A stretch of DNA of 64,000 nucleotides from Halosimplex aquaticum (GTDB lineage Archaea; Halobacteriota; Halobacteria; Halobacteriales; Haloarculaceae): the NCBI RefSeq assembly GCF_028747785.1, contig NZ_CP118158.1:2170001-2234000 (forward strand), written 5' to 3'. Both the position numbers and the translations under genes were made by a program. This document shows, piece after piece, positions 8,338-18,348 of the stretch. The notes beneath the pieces were generated by a model. That model was not told the DNA's origin. It was given only the letters and a program-made list of their open reading frames with translations, and did no database searches. How positions within the stretch are numbered: position 1 is the first letter of the stretch; each line of letters starts with the position of its first letter.

Positions 8338-9191
8338 CGGTTCACCCCCTCGAACTTGTACCAGCGAAGCAGGCTGAGGTTCATCATGTAGGTGTTCATC
8401 AGGTCGACGACAAGCCCGAAGACGAGCACGATCGCCAGGTCAGGCAACAGCGGGATCTTGAACAGCGACGAGACGATGTACATCACCGTCATCGCCGAGA
8501 TGGAGGTGACCGTCATCGTCACACCGGTCTCCATCGCGCGGTAGGTGCTCTCGTAGAAGCTCCCCCGCCGCCGGAGGATGTGGTTGTTCAGCAGGATGTC
8601 GGAGTCGACGGAGTACCCGATGAGCATCAGAAGCGCCGCGACCGACCCAAGCGAGAGTTTGATCCCGAAGAGGTTCATCAGCGCGAGCGGGATGACGATG
8701 TCGGAGAACGCCGAGAGGACGACCGCGATGGAGGGCACGAACGAGCGGAACAGCACGAAGATGAGGATGCTCATCCCCACGAACGCGACGGCGATGCCCA
8801 TGAGCGCGAGGCGCTGGGCGTCGGCGCCGAAGCTCGCCGACCGCGTCTGTATCGAGACGATCTCGTAGCCGGCCGACTCCACCTGCGAACGGATGGACTC
8901 CGCGTCGGTCGACTGCGTGGTGACGATGTACTCGTTCGACCCCGCCACCGGCTGGACGCTGTCGGTCTCGAACGCCAGCGCCTGTCTGACCTCCGTCTGC
9001 GACGCGTCCGTCGCTATCTGAATCTCGGTCCCCCCGGTGAACTCGATACCCGGCGTGACCGGCGCCCCGGTCGTCAGATACCAGCCGACGAGGACCAACA
9101 ACGCCAGTGCCAGCAGCGCGAGCGGAACGGCCGCGAGCTGGCGGTTTGAGTACCGGTCGTACTCCGGTTCCGGTACCACGAACTCGACCAT
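8334..9191 (-). CDS. secF: Protein-export membrane protein SecF
   Basis: A 285-aa partner of SecD. It has a first membrane helix (~20-40), ITPGIEFTGGTEI-like D1 motif (PGIEFTGGTEIQI), an extracytoplasmic domain (~50-125) and five membrane helices, including the D4-type region GYSVDSDILLNNHILRRR that supports proton-driven conformational change. I place the start at MVEFVVPEPEYDRY because upstream codons (MPLGVDGRP...) have no membrane-protein character. The gene is divergent from PAN. Confidence 0.94.
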   Translation of the reverse strand: MVEFVVPEPEYDRYSNRQLAAVPLALLALALLVLVGWYLTTGAPVTPGIEFTGGTEIQIATDASQTEVRQALAFETDSVQPVAGSNEYIVTTQSTDAESIRSQVESAGYEIVSIQTRSASFGADAQRLALMGIAVAFVGMSILIFVLFRSFVPSIAVVLSAFSDIVIPLALMNLFGIKLSLGSVAALLMLIGYSVDSDILLNNHILRRRGSFYESTYRAMETGVTMTVTSISAMTVMYIVSSLFKIPLLPDLAIVLVFGLVVDLMNTYMMNLSLLRWYKFEGVNR

Positions 9192-9383
9192 GCCGGTGGG
9201 TGTGCGACGCCCGCCGATAAGCCTTCTCCATTCCGCTTCGGCGCCACGCCACCACCAGACGGAGCCGGACATCCCGGCGACGGCCGGCCTCGCGTCCGCT
9301 CGACCGCCGGACGTCTCCGGAGTCGGCCGGCCGTCGACACCCAAAGGCACTTTTTCTTTCGCTTGTTACCACCCACTAACCCG

Positions 9384-10604
<1,221 letters not shown>

Positions 10605-10605
10605 G

Positions 10606-10669
10606 ACCATCTTTTTCGACGGGGGCCGCCTGCGGCGACCCCCGGCCAAAAACATGGGTGAAAAAGGCC
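10606..10669 (+). repeat. Dispersed repeat module R, copy R2 (short-arm variant)
   Basis: It starts ACCATCTTTTTCG just after the PAN stop, forms a GGGGGCCGC...GCGACCCCC inverted repeat around TGCG, and ends AAAACATGGGTGAAAAAGGC. The same two ends are seen in five other copies here. The following ~150 bp to the nadE promoter contain small palindromes (CGGACG, GCTCGCTCACTCC) but no module E. On either strand the element offers a GC stem followed by a T-run, which fits a bidirectional terminator. Confidence 0.8.
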
Positions 10670-10857
10670 ACGCCTCGCTGCGCTCGGCGCGGACGGACCG
10701 GCTCGCTCACTCCGTTCGCTCGCCGGACGTTCGTCATTCCGCTCCGGGAACTGCGACGCAACGCTGGCCACGGCTTTCCGCCCGGTACGATCACGTTTCG
10801 AGCCATTCACTAGTAGCTGTTTAAGGATTAGGACTAAATACAGCACGTCCGTCTACA

Positions 10858-10867
10858 TTTATTGTAA
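10858..10867 (+). promoter_or_regulatory. AT-rich TATA region of nadE
   Basis: TTTATTGTAA lies 17 nt before the nadE ATG at 10885, and a second AT-rich tract (TTTAAGGATTAGGACTAAAT) lies at about 10820-10839. The upstream tract is better placed for an mRNA with a short leader; the near one would give a leaderless or internally starting transcript. Both stand out from the GC-rich surroundings. Confidence 0.45.
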
Positions 10868-10884
10868 TACGGTGATCGAGCCAA

Positions 10885-11787
10885 ATGTTATCTAACCACT
10901 CTGGCACCGAGGCGGAACGCGAGGGGGAACCCGGCTTTCTGACGGACAGCGACGAACTGGAGGCGATACGCGAGGAGGCAGTCGCGTTCATCAAGGACAC
11001 GGTGACGGAGGCGAACGCTCGGGGGGTCGTCGTCGGGCTGAGCGGGGGGATCGACTCGACGCTGACGGCGAATCTGGCCGTGCAAGCGCTCGGGAGCGAG
11101 CGCGTCCTCGGACTCGGATTGCCGGCGCACACCGACGCGGACAACGTGCAGGAAGCACGGACCATGGCCGAGGGACTCGGGATCGAGTTCCGCGAGGTCG
11201 ACCTGCGGCCGCTGCTGGACGTGTTCGAGGACCACGTCGCGGCGGCGGTCGCGCCGTCGGGGGGCCGCCGGGAGATTGGTAACGTCGCCGCGCGGCTGCG
11301 GATGTGTGCGCTGTACTACGCGGCGAACGCCCGCTCGTATCTGGTCTGCGGGACGGCCAACCGCTCGGAGCTGCTGCTGGGCTACTTCACGAAGTACGGC
11401 GACGGCGGCGCCGACCTGTTCCCGCTGGGCGACCTCTACAAGACGGAAGTCCAGGCGCTCGCCCAGCACGTCGGCGTGCCGCGGCGGATCATCGCCAAGG
11501 AACCGACCGCGGACCTGTGGGCCGGCCAGACCGACGCCGAGGACCTGGGTGCGCGCTACTCCGACATCGACCCGGTCCTGCGGCGCGTCGTCGACCGCAG
11601 CGAGCGCGTCGAAAACGCCGTCGAAGCGCTCGACGTCGACCCGGAGACGGCCGAGACGGTCGCCGAGCTGTACGTGGGTTCGCTCCACAAGCGCGCGGTG
11701 CCGCCGACGCCCGGGATCGACGACCGCGGCGGGGACGGCGGCGGCTCGCACCCGCTCCACCTCGCCGCGATGGCGAACGGGCTGTGA
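10885..11787 (+). CDS. nadE: NH3-dependent NAD+ synthetase
   Basis: It catalyses ATP-dependent amidation of nicotinic acid adenine dinucleotide to NAD+, the last step of NAD synthesis. The 300-aa protein lacks a glutaminase domain, so ammonia is the nitrogen donor. Visible motifs are the PP-loop GLSGGIDSTL (~52), the LGLGLPAHTD strand, ARLRMCALYYAAN, GTANRSELLLGYFTKYGDGGADLFPLGDLYKT and KEPTADLW (~212). The C-terminus ends with the usual Lys/Arg-rich HKR followed by a variable tail. Confidence 0.95.
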   Translation: MLSNHSGTEAEREGEPGFLTDSDELEAIREEAVAFIKDTVTEANARGVVVGLSGGIDSTLTANLAVQALGSERVLGLGLPAHTDADNVQEARTMAEGLGIEFREVDLRPLLDVFEDHVAAAVAPSGGRREIGNVAARLRMCALYYAANARSYLVCGTANRSELLLGYFTKYGDGGADLFPLGDLYKTEVQALAQHVGVPRRIIAKEPTADLWAGQTDAEDLGARYSDIDPVLRRVVDRSERVENAVEALDVDPETAETVAELYVGSLHKRAVPPTPGIDDRGGDGGGSHPLHLAAMANGL

Positions 11788-11788
11788 G

Positions 11789-12364
11789 TCACGACCCGCA
11801 GCCGACTTCGTTCCCGTCGACCCGCTCGGTCGAGAGCAACGGCGAGCGGGCGAGGAGTTCCCGCGAGCGCTCGGCACTCCCGGGGATCGCGGTTCGGTCC
11901 ATGTGCGGCGGCGTCTCCGGCGTGTAGTTCCGCTGTTCGGTGCCGGTCCCCGCGGCGAACGCGAAGGTATCGTAGGCGACGGCCACGTCCCAGCCGATAC
12001 AGGCCCACCGTTCGGCCTTGTCGGCAGCGTCGTACCCCTCGCGCATCTCCAGGGCGACGGTACGGAAACGGGCCCCCTCCGGATCCTCGTATTCGCCGAC
12101 GAATCCGGCCCGGCCGCCGAGGTTCGTCGCGCTGATCCGCTCGGCCTCGACGAGTTCCCAGCCGTCGCCCGCCTCCGGGAGCGCCCGCCGAGCGGGCAAC
12201 GGCGTCTCAGTACCCGAAGAGGATCCGGACGCCGGGGCCGCGGCTTCGTCCGCTGGCGTCGGTCTCGTCGGGGTGGCATCGGTATCGGCGGTGCGACACC
12301 CTGCGAGGGATAGCGGGACCGTCGCACCGAGCGCCCGGAGGAGTGAGCGTCGAGTCGGGGCCAT
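11789..12364 (-). CDS. Predicted Tat-exported lipoprotein of unknown function
   Basis: A 191-aa protein with a twin-arginine signal and lipobox: MAPTRRSLLRALG then LSLAGC, which would anchor Cys22 outside the cell. A Pro/Thr/Ser/Ala-rich linker (~25-60) follows, then a ~125-residue domain (GWELVEAERISATNLGGRAGFVGEYEDPEGARF) that I do not recognise. Its alternating strands suggest a small beta-rich extracellular domain. It converges with nadE (1 nt between the stops). Confidence 0.75.
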   Translation of the reverse strand: MAPTRRSLLRALGATVPLSLAGCRTADTDATPTRPTPADEAAAPASGSSSGTETPLPARRALPEAGDGWELVEAERISATNLGGRAGFVGEYEDPEGARFRTVALEMREGYDAADKAERWACIGWDVAVAYDTFAFAAGTGTEQRNYTPETPPHMDRTAIPGSAERSRELLARSPLLSTERVDGNEVGCGS

Positions 12365-12475
12365 CGCTAGCGACCGCGGCCCGGGCCGGTAAATGTCTTC
12401 TCGCCGACCGCTCTACCGCGACCGCGTTCGACCCGAAACGAAACCACTTAGCGCCGGAGTCGACGAGTCGTAGGT

Positions 12476-12961
12476 ATGAGCACCATCCGGGTCGCGTGGG
12501 GGTCGGCCACCGGCCCGACCGCGATGTCGTCGTTCGACGCGGCGCTGGCCGAAGCGGGCGTCCACAACTACAACCTCGTGACGCTCTCCTCGGTCATCCC
12601 TGCCGACGCTCGCCTCGAATCCGTCGGCACGGCGCCCGACCTCGGCCCCGCCGGGGAAGCCCTCTACGCCGTCGTCGGCCGCGAGACGCTGATCCCCGGC
12701 GTCGACGGGGAAGCCTGCGCCGGCCTGGGGTGGGTCCGCAGCGAGTCCGGCCGCGGCCTGTTCTACGAGGCCAGCGGGACCGACCCCGACGCGGTTGGGC
12801 GCGCCGTCGAAGCGGGACTGCGGCGCGGGATGGAACTGCGCGAGTGGACCTTCCGCGAGGAACCGGAGGTCGTCGTCGAGTCGACTCCGGCGGTCGACGA
12901 GGAACACGCGACCGCGGTCGTCGTGGCCGCCTACGGCGACAGCGAGTCGCTGCTCGACTGA
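12476..12961 (+). CDS. pdaD: Pyruvoyl-dependent arginine decarboxylase
   Basis: It makes agmatine from arginine. Archaea need agmatine for polyamines and for agmatidine in the anticodon of tRNA-Ile2. The 161-aa proenzyme contains the self-cleavage site NLVTLSSVIPADA at about residues 37-49, where cleavage between the two serines should create the pyruvoyl group on the new alpha chain. Other family motifs are GEALYAVVGRE, GWVRSESGRGLFYEASG and a C-terminal AVVVAAYG strand. Length matches archaeal enzymes. Confidence 0.92.
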   Translation: MSTIRVAWGSATGPTAMSSFDAALAEAGVHNYNLVTLSSVIPADARLESVGTAPDLGPAGEALYAVVGRETLIPGVDGEACAGLGWVRSESGRGLFYEASGTDPDAVGRAVEAGLRRGMELREWTFREEPEVVVESTPAVDEEHATAVVVAAYGDSESLLD

Positions 12962-13057
12962 GCGACGGGCGGCAGTTGACGGTCCCCAGCGCGACCGCCG
13001 GGTTCTCGACACACAGGGGTTAAGACCCTGCGACGAGTACGAGGGGGGAAGAGCTCA

Positions 13058-13411
13058 ATGTACGGAAACACGTCGTTCGGAGACGAGGGGTTGGATCCGG
13101 AGACGCTGACGGCCGACCAGCGCCGCCAGCTGGAACGAGACCTCTCGCTCGTCGCCCAACACACCCGAAAACTCCTCCCCGCGGAATTCGTCGTCGGCTC
13201 GGACCTGACCGAAGGCTCGGACGGCCCCGAGGCGACCGTCGCCGTCCGCCCGCCCGTCGGCCCCGTCGTCTCGGCCGGGTACACCCCCGAGGAAGCCGAC
13301 GCGACGATCACCGAGGACGAACGCACCGACCTCGCCCAGGGCCTCGCGGCCAGCGCGGCGCTGCAGGTCAAGCAGGCCCTCTCCGGCAGCACCAGCCCGA
13401 CCGCCCGATAA
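13058..13411 (+). CDS. Conserved haloarchaeal protein, probably DUF5811
   Basis: A 117-aa acidic soluble protein beginning MYGNTSFG. It has a helix (LTADQRRQLERDLSLVAQHTRKLLP), then two strands around EATVAVRPPVGPVVSAGYTPE and a C-terminal helix ending in an Ala/Ser tail. No known catalytic motif. I recall similar small proteins with the MYGNT start across haloarchaea, without a known function. Confidence 0.68.
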   Translation: MYGNTSFGDEGLDPETLTADQRRQLERDLSLVAQHTRKLLPAEFVVGSDLTEGSDGPEATVAVRPPVGPVVSAGYTPEEADATITEDERTDLAQGLAASAALQVKQALSGSTSPTAR

Positions 13412-13457
13412 CTACCCGACGACCCCGTTCTTTCCGACGGTCCGTTCTTCCGCTCGA

Positions 13458-13679
13458 TCAGCGTTCGCCGGCGTTGCCGCCGGCTGGCGGATTGTAGAAG
13501 AGCGCATAGCCGATAGTTCCGCTGGCCGGGACGCTCCCGACGGCCAGTGCGGTCCCCCAGGACCACGAGAGCGCCGCTCCGGCGGCCGCCGCGGCGACGA
13601 GGATCGCCGGGATCAGCGCCAGAACCGCGTCGTGGACCGACAGCATCCCGCGTGCGTCGGACTCGTCTCGTCGGAACAC
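13458..13679 (-). CDS. Small two-helix membrane protein
   Basis: A 73-aa protein with a charged N-terminus (MFRRDESDARGM), two hydrophobic segments (about 14-38 and 42-62) and a short polar tail. No family recognised. A clear TATA-like tract (13702-13714) lies 23 nt before the ATG, which supports it as a real leaderless gene. Confidence 0.6.
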   Translation of the reverse strand: MFRRDESDARGMLSVHDAVLALIPAILVAAAAAGAALSWSWGTALAVGSVPASGTIGYALFYNPPAGGNAGER

Positions 13680-13701
13680 GTGTCAATCGTCGAGCGCGAC
13701 G

Positions 13702-13714
13702 TAATTAAATATTA
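13702..13714 (-). promoter_or_regulatory. TATA-like box for the 73-aa membrane protein gene
   Basis: TAATTAAATATTA is the most AT-rich short stretch in this part of the window. Read on the minus strand it ends 23 nt before the ATG at 13679, the spacing expected for a leaderless haloarchaeal transcript. Confidence 0.6.
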
Positions 13715-13767
13715 TTACTGCGTGTGACGGCCGTCGAGCCGCGGCGGCGGGGAGAGCCCCGGGGGAG

Positions 13768-15582
13768 TTACTTGCCCCAGAACGGGTCGCGGTTGCGGCG
13801 CTTCTCCAGGTACATGTTCAGCGTCTCGACCTCGTCGGCGGGGATGTCCTCGGAGAGCTCCTGTTCGAGGATCTTCGCGTGTTTCTCGGGGATCTCGGTC
13901 CAGAGGTCGTCGCCCTCCTCGATCTGGCGGCCGACCGTCGGGCCGTCGATGGAGACGGCGACGCGCTCGCCGGTGCGGGCCTCGTCGACGTCCTCGCCCT
14001 CGTCCTGGATGGACTTGAGCATCCCCACGCGTTCGGGCTCGTCGCCCTCGAACTTGACGACGTGGGAGTTGCGCCGCAGCGACCCGCCCCGGATCTCGAC
14101 GCCGACGACCGCGGGGTCGGACTGGCGGAACGTGTGGTCGTCGAGGACGTGGAAGCGCGCGGGCCGGGTGATGTTGTCGAGCACCTGGTCCTGCTGGGCG
14201 CGCTCGCGCTCCTCGACGAACTCCTCGTAGGCCTCGACGAGCCGGTAGATGACGTCGTGTTCGAAGATCCGGACGCCCTCCTGTTCGGCGAGGTCGGCCG
14301 CGTCGTCGAGCACCTCGACGCCGAACCCGAGGATGGTCCGGTGCTTCTCCTCGTTGGCGGTCTCGGCGACGCGCACGTCGCGCGGCGCGATGTCGCCGAC
14401 CTCCGCGCGGACGATCGGGATCTCTTCTTCTTCGAGCGTGGACGCCAGCGCCTCCAGGCTGCCGAGGGTGTCGGCCTTGACGACGACGCCTTCCTCCTGG
14501 GTCTCGACGGCGATGTCGGCGAGTTCGGCCTGCACCTCCTCGACGACCTCGTCCACGTCGCGGTCGCCGACCACGCGGATCGGCGCGCCGGCCATCGCGT
14601 CGTCGAGGTCGGGGGCGGCGATCTTGATGCCGTCGGCGGCCGCGACCGAGTCGACCTGCTCGAACTGGCCCTCGGTGCGGATCTCTTCGAGCGGGCGGGG
14701 GCGGAGCAGCGCGCGGACCTCGGTGACGATCGGGCCCTCGACGCCGCCGACGACGATCCGGTCGTCCGATCGGATGGTGCCGTCGTAGATGATGGCGTCG
14801 ACCGTCTTCCCGAAGCCCTGCGTGTCGGTGACTTCGAGGACCGTGCCGGCGGCGGGCCCGCCCACGTCGACGGCCATCTCCTCTTTCATGTAGCGCTGTG
14901 AGAGGCCCATCATGACGGTGAGCAGGTCGGGGATGCCCTCGCCGGTCTCGGCGGAGACGGGGACGACCCCGATGTTGTTCTGGAAGTCCTGGACGCGCCA
15001 GTACATGTCCGCGGAGAAGCCGTTGTCCGAGAGGTCGCCGATGAGTTCGTAGAGGTTCTCGTTGAGGTCCCGTTCGACGCGGTCGGTCTGGGCGTCGATG
15101 GTCTGCTGGGCGGGCGTGTGCGGGTTGGGGTTCCAGCCGGGCGTGGTGTCGATCTTGTTCGCGGCGACGATGAAGGGCGTCTGCGTGCGAGAGAGGATAT
15201 CTACCGCTTCGAGCGTCTGGGGCTGGAAGCCGTCGTTGACGTCGACCACGAGGATCGCGATGTCGGCGAGCGCGCCCCCTCGGGAGCGCAGCGTCGAGAA
15301 GGAGTGGTGGCCGGGCGTGTCGATGAACAGGAGCCCGGGCAGGTCGAAGTCGGTCGGGTCGACGAGTTCGCCCGCGATCTCGGAGATGACGTCTAACGGG
15401 ACGGCCGTCGCGCCGATGTGCTGGGTGATCGCGCCGGACTCGCCCTCGGTGACCGCAGAGCCGCGGATCTCGTCGAGCAGGCTCGTCTTGCCGTGGTCGA
15501 CGTGGCCGAGTACGGCGACTATCGGCGTCCGGAGGGTCGCCCCGGACGTGTCGTCGGTGTCTGTCGGTTCTGAGTCTGCCAT
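13768..15582 (-). CDS. infB: Translation initiation factor aIF5B (IF2-type GTPase)
   Basis: aIF5B promotes ribosomal subunit joining. The 604-aa protein has a GTPase domain with G1 [11 protein letters not shown] (~26), G3 DTPGHHSF (~96) and G4 NKID (~152), then domain II ([16 protein letters not shown]), domain III ([20 protein letters not shown]) and domain IV ([28 protein letters not shown]). The archaeal length without a long N-terminal extension supports [11 protein letters not shown] as the start; the reading frame stays open for 116 further codons upstream without family likeness. Confidence 0.95.
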   Translation of the reverse strand: MADSEPTDTDDTSGATLRTPIVAVLGHVDHGKTSLLDEIRGSAVTEGESGAITQHIGATAVPLDVISEIAGELVDPTDFDLPGLLFIDTPGHHSFSTLRSRGGALADIAILVVDVNDGFQPQTLEAVDILSRTQTPFIVAANKIDTTPGWNPNPHTPAQQTIDAQTDRVERDLNENLYELIGDLSDNGFSADMYWRVQDFQNNIGVVPVSAETGEGIPDLLTVMMGLSQRYMKEEMAVDVGGPAAGTVLEVTDTQGFGKTVDAIIYDGTIRSDDRIVVGGVEGPIVTEVRALLRPRPLEEIRTEGQFEQVDSVAAADGIKIAAPDLDDAMAGAPIRVVGDRDVDEVVEEVQAELADIAVETQEEGVVVKADTLGSLEALASTLEEEEIPIVRAEVGDIAPRDVRVAETANEEKHRTILGFGVEVLDDAADLAEQEGVRIFEHDVIYRLVEAYEEFVEERERAQQDQVLDNITRPARFHVLDDHTFRQSDPAVVGVEIRGGSLRRNSHVVKFEGDEPERVGMLKSIQDEGEDVDEARTGERVAVSIDGPTVGRQIEEGDDLWTEIPEKHAKILEQELSEDIPADEVETLNMYLEKRRNRDPFWGK

Positions 15583-15728
15583 CCTATCACCTGAGAAAGG
15601 TCGGTTGTCTGTGATCAGCCCTGCGGGCGGGATAAGTGCATTCATCTCGCCGCGCGTGCGCCCGACGAGCGCGGCCGCGCAGGGACCGCGATCCGGCCGC
15701 GTCGGGACCGCTCGCGGCGACCGATCGG

Positions 15729-16304
15729 CTACTCGGCGACCGTGAACGATCCGGTCATCCCCGCGCTCCGGTGGGGGTTGCAGTAGTACTCGTACTCGCC
15801 GGCGACCTCGAAGGTGTGCGAGAGCGTGTGGCCCTCGTCGTAGAGTCGGTCGTCGCCGCCGGCCGTCCCCGAGAAGTCCGACCCGCTCGGCGTCGACTCG
15901 GGGCGGACGTTGTGGCCGCTGCTGTGCCACACCCAGACCACGGTCTCGCCCACCACTATCTCGAAGGACTCGGGGTCGAACGCGAGGGTGCCGTCGGCGA
16001 CCGCGACGACCTGCGCGGCCTGCCGGGGAGTCGCCGTGGCCGAGGCGGTCGGCGTGGCCGTCGCGGTGGGCGTCGTCCCGGTGGCCGTCGGCTCGTCGGT
16101 GGGCGTCGGTTCGGGCGCGGAGGTCTCGGCGGGCCGGTCGGTGCCCTCCGCTCCGTCGGTCGGTGTAGCCGTCGGTGACGGCGTCGACTCGCCGTCCGCA
16201 CCGTCGGGAGGGTCCGCTGTCTCGGTCCCGTCGCCCTCCCCGCAGCCCGCGAGCGTCGCCGCGAACGCCGCGGCGCCCGTCCGGAGTAGCTGTCGGCGGT
16301 TCAT
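15729..16304 (-). CDS. Halocyanin-type blue copper lipoprotein, copy 1
   Basis: A 191-aa exported protein with a signal and lipobox ([21 protein letters not shown]), a long Thr/Pro/Ala/Ser linker (~25-95) and a C-terminal plastocyanin-like domain of ~95 residues. Copper ligands are visible: His in HSSGHNV, then Cys and His in YYCNPH and Met in GMTGSF. Halocyanins carry electrons at the outer face of the membrane. A close paralogue lies 100 bp upstream in the same direction, indicating a tandem duplication. Confidence 0.9.
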   Translation of the reverse strand: MNRRQLLRTGAAAFAATLAGCGEGDGTETADPPDGADGESTPSPTATPTDGAEGTDRPAETSAPEPTPTDEPTATGTTPTATATPTASATATPRQAAQVVAVADGTLAFDPESFEIVVGETVVWVWHSSGHNVRPESTPSGSDFSGTAGGDDRLYDEGHTLSHTFEVAGEYEYYCNPHRSAGMTGSFTVAE

Positions 16305-16407
16305 GTGAGGGATTCGGACGGGCCGCGGATAAACCCCCAGCGGTCGACCATCGCGGGGGAAACTCCGCGACGGGCCCCGTCTCGGCGATGGACCGGCCGC
16401 CGACCGG

Positions 16408-16932
16408 CTACTCGACGACCGTGAACGACCCGGTCATGCCGACGTTGCGGTGCGGATAGCAGTAGTACTCGTACTCGCCGGCGACATCGAAGGTGTGCGA
16501 GAACGTGTGGCCCTCGTCGTAGAAGTCCTTGTCACCGCCGGCCGTCCCGGTGAAGTCCGACCCGCGCGGTCGCGCCGTCGCGCGGACGTTGTGGCCGCTA
16601 CTGTGCCACACCCAGGCGACGGTCTCGCCCGCCTCGATCTCGAACACCTGGGGGTCGAAGGTCCGTTTCCCGTCGGCGACGGCGACGACCTGGGCGGCCT
16701 GCGGAGGGACCGTCGCGGTCGGCGTCGGCGTCTCGGTCGGCGTCTCGGTCGGCGTCGGCGTCGGTTCGGGCGTCGGCGACGCCGTCGGCTCCGGTGTCGC
16801 GGTGTCCCGGGGAGTCGTCGTCGGCGATCGGTCGTCGTCCGACGGCGTCTCCGCACCTGTGCCCAACCCGCAGCCGGCGACGGCGGTCGCGAGCGTCGCG
16901 GCACCCACCTGCAGGAAGCGTCGGCGTTCCAT
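16408..16932 (-). CDS. Halocyanin-type blue copper lipoprotein, copy 2
   Basis: A 174-aa paralogue of the adjacent halocyanin. The start MERRRFLQVGAA gives a signal with lipobox (ATAVAGC) and fits the paralogue better than a GTG/ATG ~27 nt upstream. The Thr/Pro linker (~25-75) contains repeated TPTETPTE-like units. The copper domain has the ligands His (HSSGHNV), Cys and His (YYCYPH) and Met (GMTGSF). The copper domains of the two copies are very similar while their linkers differ, as expected after duplication. Confidence 0.9.
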   Translation of the reverse strand: MERRRFLQVGAATLATAVAGCGLGTGAETPSDDDRSPTTTPRDTATPEPTASPTPEPTPTPTETPTETPTPTATVPPQAAQVVAVADGKRTFDPQVFEIEAGETVAWVWHSSGHNVRATARPRGSDFTGTAGGDKDFYDEGHTFSHTFDVAGEYEYYCYPHRNVGMTGSFTVVE

Positions 16933-17183
16933 GACCGACTCGTTGGGGACCATCACCATAGTCCCAATGGTCCCGCGGAAGAACGGCTCGCCCGGTAGAG
17001 ATGCCGGATGTCGCCGCCGACGTTGCCGCCGTCTCCGTGGAGCGATCGGTCCGCCGTCGAGCGCTAGAGGCGAAGTGGCCCGGAGACCGATGGCAGTCGC
17101 CGCGGGCTGAGACCTGTCGGCGCCGCAGTACTGGGTACGACCACGTCGCGACCGTCACGCGGGTGTCAGACGGCCCCGTGGCG

Positions 17184-17189
17184 TTTATA
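17184..17189 (+). promoter_or_regulatory. TATA-like box of the PRC-barrel/nob1 operon
   Basis: TTTATA ends 24 nt before the ATG at 17214. This places the transcription start at or next to the ATG and argues against the longer upstream reading frame. The remaining ~250 bp back to the halocyanin gene show no further feature. Confidence 0.6.
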
Positions 17190-17213
17190 GGGCAGGAATC
17201 GGTAGTCGAGAGC

Positions 17214-17453
17214 ATGGCCGAGATACTCGCCGAGAATCTCTCCGGCAAGGCCGTCACCGGGACCGACGGCGCCGAGATGGGCATGCTGTACAACATCACG
17301 ATGGATCTGGAGACGGGGCGGCTCCGAGACCTGATCATCGACCCCAACGAGCACCTCGACACCACGCAGTTCGAGGTCGACGAAGAGGGTCACCTCCTCG
17401 TTCCCGTCGACCGCGTCCAGGCAGTCAAAGACCACATGATCGTCCAGCGCTAA
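17214..17453 (+). CDS. PRC-barrel domain protein
   Basis: A 79-aa protein that is essentially one PRC-barrel: MAEILAENLSGKAVTGTDGAEMGMLYNITMD, ETGRLRDLIIDP, and a hydrophobic C-terminal strand before VDRVQAVKDHMIVQR. In bacteria this fold binds the ribosome (RimM) or photosynthetic proteins. Here the stop codon is followed immediately by the nob1 ATG, which suggests a link with ribosome maturation. Start chosen from the TATA box position. Confidence 0.88.
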   Translation: MAEILAENLSGKAVTGTDGAEMGMLYNITMDLETGRLRDLIIDPNEHLDTTQFEVDEEGHLLVPVDRVQAVKDHMIVQR

Positions 17454-17918
17454 ATGTACGTCCTCGACGCGTCAGCTTTTATCAACGAGTATCACACCGA
17501 CGAGCAGCAAGCGACGGTTCCCATGGTCCGGGAGGAGCTCGAAGACGAGAGCGCCTACCGCTACGACGCCATGGAGGGGTCGGGCATGCACATTCACATC
17601 CCCGAGGAGGAGACCGTCGAGCGCATCGAGCGCGCCGCCGGGGAGACCGGCGACCTCGAGACCCTCTCCGAGACCGACATCCGGCTGGTCGCCGCCGCGT
17701 TCGAACTCGACGGCCACCTCGTCACGGACGACTACGCCATGCAGAACGTCGCCGAGAAGCTGGAAGTCGCCGTCGAACTCATCGCTCGCGAGGGCATCAG
17801 CGAACAGCGCGACTGGCGGTTCCAGTGTGCCGGCTGCGGCCGCGAGTTCGACGACAACCACGACCGCTGTCCGATCTGCGGGAGCGAACTCTCGCGCAAG
17901 AACCCCTCCAGCGCCTGA
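17454..17918 (+). CDS. nob1: rRNA maturation endonuclease Nob1 (PIN domain + zinc ribbon)
   Basis: Nob1 cuts the 3' end of pre-16S rRNA. The 154-aa protein has a PIN domain with acidic residues in YVLDASAFI (~5), LSETDIRLVAAAFEL and LVTDDYAMQNVA, then a C-terminal zinc ribbon with two Cys pairs (CAGCG, CPICG) at about 124 and 142. That combination is diagnostic. It begins on the base after the PRC-barrel stop. Confidence 0.93.
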   Translation: MYVLDASAFINEYHTDEQQATVPMVREELEDESAYRYDAMEGSGMHIHIPEEETVERIERAAGETGDLETLSETDIRLVAAAFELDGHLVTDDYAMQNVAEKLEVAVELIAREGISEQRDWRFQCAGCGREFDDNHDRCPICGSELSRKNPSSA

Positions 17919-18118
17919 TTCGCCACCGCCGTTCGATTTCTCGCCTCGACACCGCCGAGCGTCGAGTCTCGGCCGTGTTCGGCCCACCGGATCCGGCGGC
18001 TACGCCACTGGATCCGGCGGCAGCGGCCCGAGCGCCGGACCGCCCGACCGTAGTCGCGAGTCGGACCGGAGACTCCTCGCTGCGACCCTCCGATTCGTGT
18101 CGTCCCCACTCCCACCCG

Positions 18119-18265
18119 CTACGGTGCGTGCTCTTCCAGGTGTTCGAGCCCGGTCTCGACGAGCTGCCGGAGCACTTCCTCCTCCGTGAGGTCGTACTGC
18201 CGGGCGATCGCCTTGATTTCCCGGGCGCGGTCGTCGTCACAGACGACCGTGTAGCGGGTCGGCAT
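18119..18265 (-). CDS. Small ribbon-helix-helix-like DNA-binding protein
   Basis: A 48-aa ORF starting MPTRYTVVCDDDRAREI and ending LEHLEEHAP. A short N-terminal strand (TRYTVVCDD) is followed by two helices (RAREIKAIARQY and TEEEVLRQLVETGLEHLE), the order of MetJ/Arc (CopG-like) repressors. An AT-rich stretch just upstream (TTAATAACCC near 18290-18298) is a plausible promoter, about 25 nt away. Target genes are unknown. Antitoxin is an alternative, but no toxin gene adjoins it. Confidence 0.68.
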   Translation of the reverse strand: MPTRYTVVCDDDRAREIKAIARQYDLTEEEVLRQLVETGLEHLEEHAP

Positions 18266-18348
18266 ATCTCCGAGTTTCCCGCCACCAGGCTTAATAACCC
18301 GTCAGACAGTCGTCCGACAGGTTCGCGCGGTCGACGTGGCGCGAACGG

